Shown one piece after another: positions 14,823 through 22,097 of a stretch of DNA of 31,917 nt. The notes under the pieces are model-generated. The model did no database searches. It saw only the letters and a list, made by a program, of their open reading frames with translations, and was not told where the DNA came from. Each line of letters opens with the position of its first letter. Position 1 is the first letter of the stretch. The translations under genes and the position numbers were made by a program. This DNA is from a virus: the IMG/VR virus record IMGVR_UViG_3300030333_008567, positions 1-31,917 of that record. One strand, written 5' to 3'.

Positions 14823-15857
14823 ATGGTATTACCTGAAGCATATATCGTACAAAAATTTTATCAGTACGCAGGTAAGCCTAAGTACAACCGTCTTACGAAA
14901 ACGTATCAAGGCGGTTGTCCTATCTGTAGAGAAGGTAAATCATGGGGTAAAAAACGAAGACTGTTCTATGTAATTAAAGATAACTTTTTTCATTGTCATA
15001 ATTGTGGGTGGCATTCTAACCCTACAAATTGGATCATAGAAGTATCGAGTCTTACTTTTGAAGAGGTGTTAGAAGAAAGTAAAGACTACGATATATTACC
15101 AAAAGATGTAAATGAAAAAGAAATAAATGAATACGTTAAACGTATATTCAGTCAAAAGCTACCAGACGATAGTATAAACCTTTTCGACGACACGCAGCTT
15201 AAGTTTTATAACAGTAACCCAATAGTACAAACAGCTGTAAAGTACATAAAGGATAGAATGTTGGATACAGCATGCAATAAACCCAAGTCACTTTATGTAT
15301 CATTAAAAGATAAAACTCATAAAAATAGATTAGTCATACCTTTTTGGAATTTAAACAATAAAATAATTCATTATCAAACAAGAACGCTTCTTAAAAATGA
15401 TGAAAAATTTAAACCTAAGTACCTATCCAAAATTAATAGCGATAAAAGTGTCTTTAATATAGATAAAGTGACTGAAGAATTGGATAAAATTTATATATTC
15501 GAAGGACCCATCGATGCATGCTTTGCTGTAAACGGGGTTGCAGTTGCAGGAATAACTGAGAACAGTTCTAGCCTTTATACTAAACTTCAATATGATCAAT
15601 TGAACAAGTTTCCGTTTCATGAAAGGGTAATTGTACTAGATTCTCAATGGCAAGATCAAGCTTCTAAAAATAAAACAAAAATACTACTTGATGCGGGGGT
15701 TAAAGTCTTTATATGGCCTAAAAAACTTGGAAAGCGATATAAAGACTTTAATGAGCTAGTTATTGATAATAAAATAAATAAAGTCCCATCAAAAATTATA
15801 GATGAAAATACCTATACAGGTTTAATGGGAAGGGTAGTGTTATCAAGAATCAACTGA
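14823..15857 (+). CDS. 61: gp61-like DNA primase
   Basis: At 344 residues it matches T4 gp61 (342). The N-terminal zinc ribbon is intact: CPIC (Cys32, Cys35) and CHNC (Cys58, Cys61). The TOPRIM core has YIFEGPIDACF with the conserved Glu227 and a downstream VIVLDSQ strand for the second acidic motif. It synthesises RNA primers with the gp41 helicase. Its last 15 bases overlap the convergent late gene. The promoter ends 6 bases before the ATG. Confidence 0.92.
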   Translation: MVLPEAYIVQKFYQYAGKPKYNRLTKTYQGGCPICREGKSWGKKRRLFYVIKDNFFHCHNCGWHSNPTNWIIEVSSLTFEEVLEESKDYDILPKDVNEKEINEYVKRIFSQKLPDDSINLFDDTQLKFYNSNPIVQTAVKYIKDRMLDTACNKPKSLYVSLKDKTHKNRLVIPFWNLNNKIIHYQTRTLLKNDEKFKPKYLSKINSDKSVFNIDKVTEELDKIYIFEGPIDACFAVNGVAVAGITENSSSLYTKLQYDQLNKFPFHERVIVLDSQWQDQASKNKTKILLDAGVKVFIWPKKLGKRYKDFNELVIDNKINKVPSKIIDENTYTGLMGRVVLSRIN

Positions 15858-16244
15858 GTGCAAATAACCTTTAAGATTTTCAATTAAAGAACTTAACTCC
15901 ATTGCAACTCTTGCAATTTTCTTAGTTTCAGCTCCTGCAATTTTATTAAAAAGGGTATCGCAACTTGCATCATGCAGTTTAGATTGTACTGAATAGGGTT
16001 GCTCACTATTAAGATAGTTAGTAAATTCTTCCATCTTTGCGATAATAATAGCTAATTCTTTAGCTTGCTTTACATTATCATTTGCTACTACTTGTTCTGC
16101 GTCCATTACAGGAGCATCGACTGCACCTAATTCTTCAGCGTCAGTACCGGGTTCTAACTGTGTTTCCATTGCCTCGGTATCTGTAATAGTAATTTCTTCG
16201 TCTTGTTCTAAAAGTTTAACAAAATGTTTACCAAAAAAGCTCAT
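15843..16244 (-). CDS. Late uncharacterised acidic protein
   Basis: The start chosen is ATG at 16244 (133 residues, MSFFGKHFVKLLEQ), because a late motif CATAAATA lies exactly 5 bases before it; a TTG further upstream would run through that motif. The N-terminal residues are amphipathic with an LLE/LxE pattern, followed by an acidic stretch and a helical C-terminal domain. No family is recognised. It converges on the primase gene and diverges from the late gene at 16277. A capsid or core protein is possible. Confidence 0.65.
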   Translation of the reverse strand: MSFFGKHFVKLLEQDEEITITDTEAMETQLEPGTDAEELGAVDAPVMDAEQVVANDNVKQAKELAIIIAKMEEFTNYLNSEQPYSVQSKLHDASCDTLFNKIAGAETKKIARVAMELSSLIENLKGYLHSVDS

Positions 16245-16249
16245 GTTAT

Positions 16250-16257
16250 TATTTATG
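16250..16257 (-). promoter_or_regulatory. T4-type late promoter motif for gene 15843-16244
   Basis: Minus strand CATAAATA, 5 bases before the ATG at 16244. It is back to back with the plus-strand late motif at 16264, with 6 bp between. Confidence 0.65.
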
Positions 16258-16263
16258 CTCTTC

Positions 16264-16271
16264 AATAAATA
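16264..16271 (+). promoter_or_regulatory. T4-type late promoter motif for gene at 16277
   Basis: AATAAATA, 5 bases, ATG at 16277. Divergent partner of the motif at 16250-16257. Confidence 0.65.
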
Positions 16272-16276
16272 ATAAT

Positions 16277-16756
16277 ATGTCCAGTAGGAAACTTTTAGAA
16301 GAAGATCAAATTAAAATGTACAACAAGTGGGTTCGTGGTATTGCTACCAGAGAACAAAAGCCCTCGCATGTCACGGTAGGAGATCTACTTCAAGCTTCAG
16401 GTAGAAACGAAAATAATAGAGCTCCACTGGAATTACCTTACCCAATGACACATATTGTTGAGGATTTGGGTGGTCTTTATCTTGCTGCAGATAATGTACA
16501 AGCTAAAGCTATGCAAACTAAAAATAACCCCGTTGTTTTCGAAAGCGAAAACGCTGCTGAAAGTTTAGATGCATTTATTGGTAAAATGAAGAAAATAAAA
16601 GCTATTATTGAAAGTCTTACAAATGATTTAGATGTAATAGTACAACGTAAACCTTATCAAAGTGATAGTTCTGAACCAGACGACAATTCGAATGATGCTC
16701 CTCGCATGCCCGACGGTGCAATGGGCCCCAAACCAATTAATAAGTTAGCTAAGTAA
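16277..16756 (+). CDS. Late uncharacterised 159-residue protein
   Basis: The start is fixed by the late motif 5 bases upstream. The N-terminus (MSSRKLLEEDQIKMYNKW) is helical with an LLEE pattern; residues about 85-125 form a long helix (AESLDAFIGKMKKIKAIIESLTNDLD), and the last 30 residues are Pro/Asp/Asn-rich and disordered. No family is recognised. It is divergent from another late gene, so the pair may act together in virion assembly. Confidence 0.65.
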   Translation: MSSRKLLEEDQIKMYNKWVRGIATREQKPSHVTVGDLLQASGRNENNRAPLELPYPMTHIVEDLGGLYLAADNVQAKAMQTKNNPVVFESENAAESLDAFIGKMKKIKAIIESLTNDLDVIVQRKPYQSDSSEPDDNSNDAPRMPDGAMGPKPINKLAK

Positions 16757-16757
16757 G

Positions 16758-16785
16758 TTGACTTACTGATTCTATATCATATAAT
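16758..16785 (+). promoter_or_regulatory. Sigma70-like promoter for membrane protein gene
   Basis: TTGACT (16758-16763), 16-bp spacer, TATAAT (16780-16785), 7 bases to the ATG at 16793. Confidence 0.7.
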
Positions 16786-16792
16786 ATTTTTA

Positions 16793-17221
16793 ATGTTTCA
16801 GATTGTTAGATCTCTGTCTATAGTTTTAATAGTTAGCGCTTTTATTGGTGGTTGCTTCTACTTTCTTAACGTTTCTTTCTGGCCTGTATTTGGTCTTTCA
16901 GTAATAGCTCAATTTATATTTTTTGAAATTTTCAGAAAATGGAATTCTACCAAAGTTCAAATAGAAATGGAAACTATTCTTAATGAGAGAATGAAAGAAT
17001 TTGATAAAATTGGTATTGATGCAACTTGCCCAGTAGAAACTTGTAATGTAAAAACGTTTGTACCTATTAATATGAATATGGAAAATGAATATCAATGCGA
17101 AGGGTGTAAATCCCAAGTTAAAGTAATGATAGGAACGAAAACCTTTTTAAAGACCACTCCTATAGATGGTGACCCTTTTAAGAATCACAACTTTGTAACA
17201 AATCAAGATTATGAACAATAG
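16793..17221 (+). CDS. Membrane protein with two N-terminal helices and a zinc-ribbon-like domain
   Basis: Residues about 7-48 form two hydrophobic membrane segments (SLSIVLIVSAFIGGCFYFL and FWPVFGLSVIAQFIFFEIF). A charged helix follows, then a four-cysteine zinc-ribbon-like module: C79-x4-C84 and C102-x2-C105. The expected location is the host inner membrane with the ribbon in the cytoplasm. No family is recognised. Strong early-type promoter geometry suggests early expression, so a host-takeover or membrane-anchoring role is conceivable. The next gene overlaps its 3' end by 11 bases. Confidence 0.75.
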   Translation: MFQIVRSLSIVLIVSAFIGGCFYFLNVSFWPVFGLSVIAQFIFFEIFRKWNSTKVQIEMETILNERMKEFDKIGIDATCPVETCNVKTFVPINMNMENEYQCEGCKSQVKVMIGTKTFLKTTPIDGDPFKNHNFVTNQDYEQ

Positions 17222-17588
17222 TTTACAATTCAATGAACAGTCTAGTTCTGATATACAGCCAGAAAAAATGGAAAGAAATATCGATAGACATGAAGGTACC
17301 ACTCTTAGAGAAACGTACGTCAAAGGAATGATGGCGGCGGAAGGTACATTAGATGCTAAAAATAAAGATAGGGTTTTAGAAAATCTTATCAAAACAGTTT
17401 TTGACGACATTCTAACTTCCAATCACAAAAATATAAAAAGCAACGACAATATTCTAAAACTAAATCTTAATGTGATTGAAAATGCAATAAAAAATACAAA
17501 GCTAAGTAATTTTGTCTTTGACGTAGAAAGGATTTGCTCTATAATAGAAGGGTATGCAGAAATTATCAAACAAAAAACAAGTAAATGA
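17211..17588 (+). CDS. Uncharacterised 125-residue helical protein
   Basis: The ATG overlaps the previous gene by 11 bases, so it is probably translated by coupling. The first 40 residues are polar; the rest is predicted helical, rich in Lys, Asn, Ile and Leu. No motif is recognised. A promoter for the next gene lies inside its 3' end. Confidence 0.6.
   Translation: MNNSLQFNEQSSSDIQPEKMERNIDRHEGTTLRETYVKGMMAAEGTLDAKNKDRVLENLIKTVFDDILTSNHKNIKSNDNILKLNLNVIENAIKNTKLSNFVFDVERICSIIEGYAEIIKQKTSK
17518..17545 (+). promoter_or_regulatory. Sigma70-like promoter inside gene 17211-17588
   Basis: TTGACG (17518-17523), 16-bp spacer, TATAAT (17540-17545), 8 bases to an ATG at 17554. It supports the upstream start for the following gene. 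Confidence 0.55.
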
Positions 17589-17838
17589 TATGACCGACGA
17601 AGAAGTTTCACGATGGATTTGTCTTTTCGAAGCAGTAAATTATGTTTCAGCTAAAGCTGAAAAAATTGGTATTGATATTGAAAGAGATAATTCATGGATC
17701 AAACCTCTAGCATTCAAAAATTATATTTCTGAAATGTATGAGTCGGTTTATTTGAATAATAAACTTGGTGGAGATAAAAAGGTACCAGCACGAACTGTGA
17801 ATGAGTACATTTTTCAAGAACATGCACTACATTCTTAA
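17554..17838 (+). CDS. Uncharacterised 94-residue protein
   Basis: The start at 17554 is chosen because a TATAAT box ends 8 bases upstream and AGAAGGG lies just before the ATG; it overlaps the previous gene by 35 bases. The alternative ATG at 17590 (MTDEEVSRW) would avoid overlap and lose 12 residues. The protein is mixed helical with no recognised motif. Confidence 0.55.
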   Translation: MQKLSNKKQVNDMTDEEVSRWICLFEAVNYVSAKAEKIGIDIERDNSWIKPLAFKNYISEMYESVYLNNKLGGDKKVPARTVNEYIFQEHALHS

Positions 17839-18136
17839 TACTACATTAACTGTACCGGTAACTATTGGGGCTTCTAGAATTGGAGGCCCCACCATTCCGG
17901 GTCAAACTAAGCAAGTAAACAAAATTTCTACAAGAAGTTTGCGTCCAGGGGTGTTTTATACTTTAATGCACATTCGTAAAGATGAAGAAGGGGTAAAATA
18001 TATCTTTAAAGGTAATGATGGTACTGTTACCGAAGAGACTTTTGCGAATTGTAATGAAGCAGATAAGTTTATTGCTAATATCAAAGGTGAAACACTTCCA
18101 GATTACGAAAAGTTTTACAACGATTTAAGCTCCTGA
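17801..18136 (+). CDS. Uncharacterised protein of about 104-111 residues
   Basis: The frame overlaps the preceding gene by 38 bases if started at 17801; an ATG at 17822 (MHYILNTTLTVPVTIG) is at least as likely, because conserved-looking beta sequence begins there. The fold looks beta-rich first (LTVPVTIGASRI, YIFKGNDGTVTEETF) and then helical. The 3' end overlaps the convergent minus-strand gene by 12 bases. No family is recognised. Confidence 0.55.
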   Translation: MSTFFKNMHYILNTTLTVPVTIGASRIGGPTIPGQTKQVNKISTRSLRPGVFYTLMHIRKDEEGVKYIFKGNDGTVTEETFANCNEADKFIANIKGETLPDYEKFYNDLSS

Positions 18137-18970
18137 TGGTCCAAATGGCCCGTCTTCTGGTTCTTCAGTGTTACCATAACCACCATAAACGTCATCATAA
18201 CCAAAATTAGAGTAATCAAATATTTCTTTTGATTCTTCTTCAAGGTTTCCGTTGTAACTCTTATTAGGTGACCTACTATTAGTACCTTCACCCATACGAC
18301 CTGAAAATTTATCATCGTATACTTGATCGCTTCCGCCTTCAGTACTAAGACCTGGCTCAAAACTGTAATCGTAACGTTTCGCTTTCACCATCCATACGTA
18401 ATGACCAGCTAAAGGATTAATTCTTGATACATCTTCATCTAATCTTTCAGTGACCTCAAATTGTTTACCCGTTCTTGGCCATGGCCTATCACTTCCATAT
18501 TCAGATAATATAAATACATCACCTGCTTTAGGTTCTTGTGGGTAACCAAATGCAGAATAAAAACCACTTATGTGTATATATGCAGTTAATTCATCATCAG
18601 AATCAAATCCATACTTTTGTAATACTACTGCATTTTCATTTAACTCAACTGCAATAATAATTTCTTTAGGATCTTTAAATGTCTTAGTAGGTTCTTCTCC
18701 ATAAATGTTATCTGCTGATAAAGTCTGATATGGATTTTGATACCAAGTAACTTTTTGACCATATAAAGCAATAATTTCTTCCCACCAATTGTCGATTACT
18801 ATTCTTTCACAACCGTTTTCAGATTTGTCTGTAAATCTAAAACATTTATTATATGGTTTTGGACCAGGATAAATTGAACCAGGTGAATCAGGATCAGGAG
18901 TTGGTACACCTGGTAAAAATTTCGGCATGATTTGATTCATGCCCCTGTATCTGTCCATGTTAATAGCCAT
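18125..18970 (-). CDS. Virion structural protein, tentative gp14-like neck protein
   Basis: The 281-residue protein has a central region, with YGEEPTKTFKDP, a following IIIAVELNE strand and PKAGDVFILSEYG, FEVTERLDED, HYVWMVKAKRYDYSFEPGL, that follows the order seen in T4-type neck protein gp14 (GEDP-KFxD, REGD, FEIxxVE, YKLxxELFxYSxExxxTG). gp14 (256 residues in T4) forms the neck that seals the filled head and joins the tail. The C-terminal 60 residues are acidic, Gly/Asn-rich and disordered. It overlaps the upstream gene by 11 bases; an alternative ATG at 18958 (MDRYRGMN) follows that stop by one base. The assignment is from remembered family patterns. Confidence 0.55.
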   Translation of the reverse strand: MAINMDRYRGMNQIMPKFLPGVPTPDPDSPGSIYPGPKPYNKCFRFTDKSENGCERIVIDNWWEEIIALYGQKVTWYQNPYQTLSADNIYGEEPTKTFKDPKEIIIAVELNENAVVLQKYGFDSDDELTAYIHISGFYSAFGYPQEPKAGDVFILSEYGSDRPWPRTGKQFEVTERLDEDVSRINPLAGHYVWMVKAKRYDYSFEPGLSTEGGSDQVYDDKFSGRMGEGTNSRSPNKSYNGNLEEESKEIFDYSNFGYDDVYGGYGNTEEPEDGPFGPSGA

Positions 18971-19346
18971 TAGAGTCTAAATGAGAGTTTTGATTAGTTT
19001 CTCTTGTCTTTTGCAGGTAATAATTTCCATTATATAGTATTGATATACCTGTCTTCTTTAAACCTTTTGGTTTACCTGGTTTTAAATTACGGACACCAAA
19101 TCTTGCCATAAGTACGCTGGCATCTTTTGGTGATATTTTTACGATTTTAGCCCCGTTATTACGTTTCAGTACTTTATATGCATCTGGTAAAGAATGGTCC
19201 TGTTTTAGATAGTCAGGAATTGTTTGAGCGTTACCAGGCTTACGTTCGCCAATATCTCTTACAACAGAGTGTTGATGTCTATGATTAACTCCAGGAATGG
19301 AACTAGAAAAGGGCTTATATTTTTCGAAAAACATTCTGAAGTTCAC
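18960..19346 (-). CDS. Late uncharacterised basic protein with GTG start
   Basis: The start chosen is GTG at 19346 (128 residues), since a late-like CTTAAATA lies exactly 5 bases before it; starts further upstream would lie in the terminator of the preceding gene. ATG at 19334 is the alternative. The protein is basic with Pro/Gly-rich loops (RNLKPGKPKGLKKTG) and no recognised motif. It is co-transcribed with the neck-like protein gene downstream, so a head-tail joining or virion role is likely. Confidence 0.6.
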   Translation of the reverse strand: MNFRMFFEKYKPFSSSIPGVNHRHQHSVVRDIGERKPGNAQTIPDYLKQDHSLPDAYKVLKRNNGAKIVKISPKDASVLMARFGVRNLKPGKPKGLKKTGISILYNGNYYLQKTRETNQNSHLDSNGY

Positions 19347-19351
19347 ATATA

Positions 19352-19359
19352 TATTTAAG
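19352..19359 (-). promoter_or_regulatory. T4-type late promoter motif for gene 18960-19346
   Basis: Minus strand CTTAAATA, 5 bases before GTG at 19346, placed immediately after the terminator of the upstream gene. Confidence 0.5.
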
Positions 19360-19360
19360 C

Positions 19361-19386
19361 AAAAAAAGAGCCCCACAAGGGGGCTC
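19361..19386 (-). terminator. Rho-independent terminator after gene 19411-20550
   Basis: On the minus strand GAGCCCC, loop CTTGT, GGGGCTC, then seven T. It lies 24 bases after the stop at 19411 and separates two late units. No T tract exists on the plus strand side. Confidence 0.9.
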
Positions 19387-19410
19387 ATAACTTATAATCT
19401 ATTTTTGAAT

Positions 19411-20148
19411 TTACGCTCTCTTATTTTTCTGGAAGAACTCTTGATCTCCCTTGCCGCCACCTTTGATAACGCTTTTAATAACGTTGGCTGTACCTTTAGG
19501 TGGTGTTGGCTTACCGTCTTTCTGATTGACTAAAGGATGTCCTTCGTCTTCCTCAGAATAACCATCATAATCGATTAAAGCTTCGCCACCATTTGAATCA
19601 ACTTTGCTAGTGTATTCAGATGAAACAACGTTGCTTGAACCAGTCACTGGTGTTGGGTTACCTTCCTTCTGGTTTACTAAGGGGTGACCTAAGACTTCAG
19701 CTTCGATTTCTTCACGAAAATAGTTGAAAGAATCTTCTTCATCTTCGTCCATCTCGTCTTCTGGATGGCTCTTTGTTCCGTAATCTCTTACTTCACTCTT
19801 ACGGCCTGTCTTTTTATCGAAACGACGTTCTCTGTCTCCTTTATTACCGCCGAATTTCTTCTCTTTTTCAGACTCATCTTCTTCGTATTCGTCTTCATCG
19901 TCAGGATCGCCAAGAGCATCTTCGACATCTTCAATGTCGTCAGCAGCATCCATAACGTCCATCAATGCGTCATGTAAATGCTTTGCAACATCCCTAGGAA
20001 TGGAAATTGTAATAGATTCTGAATCTTCAATATCAACGTCTTCACCACCGCCGTCGACGTCGACACCGAGTTCAACTGCGTCCATTGTTTCGTCGTCCAT
20101 TACTTCTTCGTAAAGACGATCAAAAATAGATTTATTTGTTTTAGCCAT
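19411..20148 (-). CDS. Internal start product of the 379-residue gene (245 residues)
   Basis: TATAAATA, a perfect T4 late consensus, lies exactly 5 bases before an in-frame ATG at 20148. The product would start MAKTNKSIFDRLYEEV, with the same LxE-like motif as other late proteins of this block. The same spacing is seen at other late genes, so an independent shorter protein is likely, with or without the full-length form. Confidence 0.6.
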   Translation of the reverse strand: MAKTNKSIFDRLYEEVMDDETMDAVELGVDVDGGGEDVDIEDSESITISIPRDVAKHLHDALMDVMDAADDIEDVEDALGDPDDEDEYEEDESEKEKKFGGNKGDRERRFDKKTGRKSEVRDYGTKSHPEDEMDEDEEDSFNYFREEIEAEVLGHPLVNQKEGNPTPVTGSSNVVSSEYTSKVDSNGGEALIDYDGYSEEDEGHPLVNQKDGKPTPPKGTANVIKSVIKGGGKGDQEFFQKNKRA

Positions 20149-20550
20149 ATTAGTATTTATACTCTCTCTGTTTATTTTTTCGTTTTCAGCTTTAAAATAG
20201 TCGCTAGCGCCTTCTCCACCAGGAACGCTTGGATCGGATAACTGTTTAACGTCATATTCGTTATCTAATTTAATTTTAGGGTTATCTGGATCAAGTTGCG
20301 TTGCAGACCAGTTGCCAGCTCCTTCAGGTCCAGAATTTTTTTGTACAAATCCTTTATAACCGTCCGGTTTTTCTGCAGGTACGTCGGTATTTTTTCCCTT
20401 AGTGGGTACCTTCTTACCAGCACGTTCATATGTTTTGTTGATAGCCTTTGGGGCTTTGATAGCCTGCTTGGCAGCTTTAGTGCCAGGCGGGGTACCTACA
20501 ACCGCTTCATATGCTTCCTCTATTTGAATAAGATCTCTTTTTCTATTCAT
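19411..20550 (-). CDS. Large acidic late protein with internal start; candidate capsid core/internal protein
   Basis: The full frame encodes 379 residues beginning MNRKRDLIQIEEAYEAV, which resembles the first residues of the neighbouring 361-residue protein. Residues 1-134 are basic and Pro/Gly-rich; residues 135-379 are extremely acidic with disordered Asp/Glu runs and a Lys/Arg-rich segment (about 230-255). Two copies of a HPLVNQK-(E/D)G-(N/K)-PTP motif lie near the C-terminus. A late promoter sits inside the frame (20154-20161) with an in-frame ATG. No family is recognised; the composition suggests a scaffold/core or internal head protein. It ends in a strong terminator. Confidence 0.7.
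   Translation of the reverse strand: MNRKRDLIQIEEAYEAVVGTPPGTKAAKQAIKAPKAINKTYERAGKKVPTKGKNTDVPAEKPDGYKGFVQKNSGPEGAGNWSATQLDPDNPKIKLDNEYDVKQLSDPSVPGGEGASDYFKAENEKINRESINTNMAKTNKSIFDRLYEEVMDDETMDAVELGVDVDGGGEDVDIEDSESITISIPRDVAKHLHDALMDVMDAADDIEDVEDALGDPDDEDEYEEDESEKEKKFGGNKGDRERRFDKKTGRKSEVRDYGTKSHPEDEMDEDEEDSFNYFREEIEAEVLGHPLVNQKEGNPTPVTGSSNVVSSEYTSKVDSNGGEALIDYDGYSEEDEGHPLVNQKDGKPTPPKGTANVIKSVIKGGGKGDQEFFQKNKRA
20154..20161 (-). promoter_or_regulatory. Perfect T4 late promoter inside a coding frame
   Basis: Minus strand TATAAATA, 5 bases before ATG at 20148, within the 379-residue frame. Confidence 0.7.
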
Positions 20551-20554
20551 AAAA

Positions 20555-20974
20555 TTATCCTATTGGAAATATGTCACTATGAAAGACAGGTAATATACCT
20601 TCGTCTGTTTCAACAACATAAATTCCGTTATCTACCGTTTTACTTGGTAAAAATTCTTTAACAATGCCTGAACCACCGCCGCGCTCTTCTGCAATATCTA
20701 CTTCAGCACCTATACCGATAGCAGCAGGCCTGTCTTCAAAATCTTCGTCGCGTTCTTCTTGATTTTCTTGATCAGTATGTTTTTTATAAGCTTTTAAAGC
20801 TTCATGACCAGCGATTGCACTAGCAGCACCGCCTAATACAGCACCGCCAATACCTTCATTAATAACTTCTTCGGTATGCATCGCCCTAATGTCATTATCT
20901 GACATAGAAGCATATGCTTCAAAAAGTTCAGACATTGATCTGTCGCCAGATGATTTATAAAATTTGTCTACCAT
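20555..20974 (-). CDS. Late uncharacterised protein with glycine-rich hydrophobic segment
   Basis: A 139-residue protein overlapping the previous gene by 20 bases. The N-terminus, SSGDRSMSELFEAYASM (about 8-24), is a near copy of the C-terminal segment of the adjacent 361-residue protein. Residues about 42-60 (GIGGAVLGGAASAIAGHEA) are Gly/Ala-rich and hydrophobic; an acidic stretch follows, and the C-terminal 35 residues look like a small beta domain. The alternative ATG (MSELFEAY) lies 13 codons downstream. No family is recognised; a virion-associated role is inferred from the block. Confidence 0.65.
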   Translation of the reverse strand: MVDKFYKSSGDRSMSELFEAYASMSDNDIRAMHTEEVINEGIGGAVLGGAASAIAGHEALKAYKKHTDQENQEERDEDFEDRPAAIGIGAEVDIAEERGGGSGIVKEFLPSKTVDNGIYVVETDEGILPVFHSDIFPIG

Positions 20975-22040
20975 TCTGAATAACCTTTTCGTAATTTTCC
21001 ATTAACTGGGTCATTGCTCTGTCGCCCTTTGAACTATAAGATTCTTTACTACAAGGTACGTGATCGCAACGTTCTTCTTTTCCGTCACCGTCATCATATT
21101 TGCCTTTTTTCTTATTTTCTTCATCTTCATCCAAGTCGGGGTACTTTTTAGCAACACATTTATCAATACCTGCAGGATTAGGGGCATTATGAGCATAAGA
21201 TTTTGCTGCTATAGCTCTCTTTCTGGTATTAACTGGGTATGTACCAGGTGCAGCTCCTCCTGCTGGTCCGCAAAAATCATCTTTATCTACGTTTGTATAT
21301 TTACCGGCGTTAGAACTACCTCTTCGGTCCTTTTCATCATCTAGATCTTTACCCCAACGCTTTTTATATTTCTTTTCACGTTCACCTTCGTCTTCATCTT
21401 CCATCGGAAATCCAAGATCTTCAGATTCTAATTCATCTTCTGAAGAAGTGTGACCTGTTTTAGGGTTAAAATATTTTATACCTGAAACTCTTGGGTCTTC
21501 ATCATCATCTACATCATTCTTGAAATAACTTAAATCGGTTGGAAATGCATTATCGTCTTCTTCATCTTCTTGACCGGTTGGGTTCCACTGACCTTCACCA
21601 CTATTGGGTCCTGTGTTAGGAAAGGTGTGTGTACCGTAAGGTGAATCTTCTTCAGCCTCCCCAGCTTGGTCTCCTGTGCTGGATTGACCTTTAAAAAATT
21701 GTGAAGCTGGCAAACCGTTAATTTGACCATCGGTATCAATCTTAATTGTACCCTTATCGCCAGTCATAATTACATTACCTTTTTCGTCTGCGTGCTTTCT
21801 CGCATAACCATGTTTAGAAGCTTGTCTTGCAGATCTTTCTTGCGGGCTTTCTTCTTCACCCTCATCATTTTCTAAAGGGTTTTGATCTTCAGCTCTTTGA
21901 GTAATTTGTCCTGTGCTGTCATCGTAATCTCCGGTACCACCAGCACCTGGTTGGGTGTTAACGGATCCACGGCCACCGGCGTAACCCATCGCTTCTGCGT
22001 AAACTTCACTTAAAAGTTCTAAATCTTTTTTGCGATTCAT
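20955..22040 (-). CDS. Large acidic late protein, candidate internal/core head protein
   Basis: The 361-residue protein starts MNRKKDLELLSEVYAEAM, close to the N-terminus of the 379-residue neighbour, and is mostly acidic, Gly/Asn-rich low-complexity sequence. A short Cys-containing region (about 260-330, with CGPAGG, DKCVAKKYP and CDHVPC) may form a small ordered or metal-binding unit. The C-terminus has SSKGDRAMTQLMENYEKV (336-353), repeated in the next protein. A late motif lies 5 bases before the ATG. No family is recognised; disorder and acidity would fit a prohead core component. Confidence 0.7.
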   Translation of the reverse strand: MNRKKDLELLSEVYAEAMGYAGGRGSVNTQPGAGGTGDYDDSTGQITQRAEDQNPLENDEGEEESPQERSARQASKHGYARKHADEKGNVIMTGDKGTIKIDTDGQINGLPASQFFKGQSSTGDQAGEAEEDSPYGTHTFPNTGPNSGEGQWNPTGQEDEEDDNAFPTDLSYFKNDVDDDEDPRVSGIKYFNPKTGHTSSEDELESEDLGFPMEDEDEGEREKKYKKRWGKDLDDEKDRRGSSNAGKYTNVDKDDFCGPAGGAAPGTYPVNTRKRAIAAKSYAHNAPNPAGIDKCVAKKYPDLDEDEENKKKGKYDDGDGKEERCDHVPCSKESYSSKGDRAMTQLMENYEKVIQNGRQIL

Positions 22041-22045
22041 GTCAA

Positions 22046-22053
22046 TATTTATT
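22046..22053 (-). promoter_or_regulatory. T4-type late promoter motif for gene 20955-22040
   Basis: Minus strand AATAAATA, exactly 5 bases before ATG at 22040; an overlapping second copy is present 4 bases further upstream. It starts the minus-strand late block. Confidence 0.65.
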
Positions 22054-22097
22054 TATTCGCGTAGGATTATATACTTTTCTTGCTAAATAATGTTAGT

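Noticed and set aside
16245-16265. TTG start at 16265 for the gene ending at 15843
   Set aside because: It would read through the late promoter motif; ATG at 16244 has the standard 5-base spacing.
19765-21344. Plus-strand open frames opposite the acidic late genes, some with hydrophobic residues
   Set aside because: They arise because Asp/Glu codons read as Phe/Ile/Ser/Leu-type codons on the other strand; no start signals.
22070-22080. TATACT as promoter for gp17 with TTG start at 22080
   Set aside because: No -35 at 15-17 bp and a 4-base gap unlike the other promoters; ATG at 22098 preferred.
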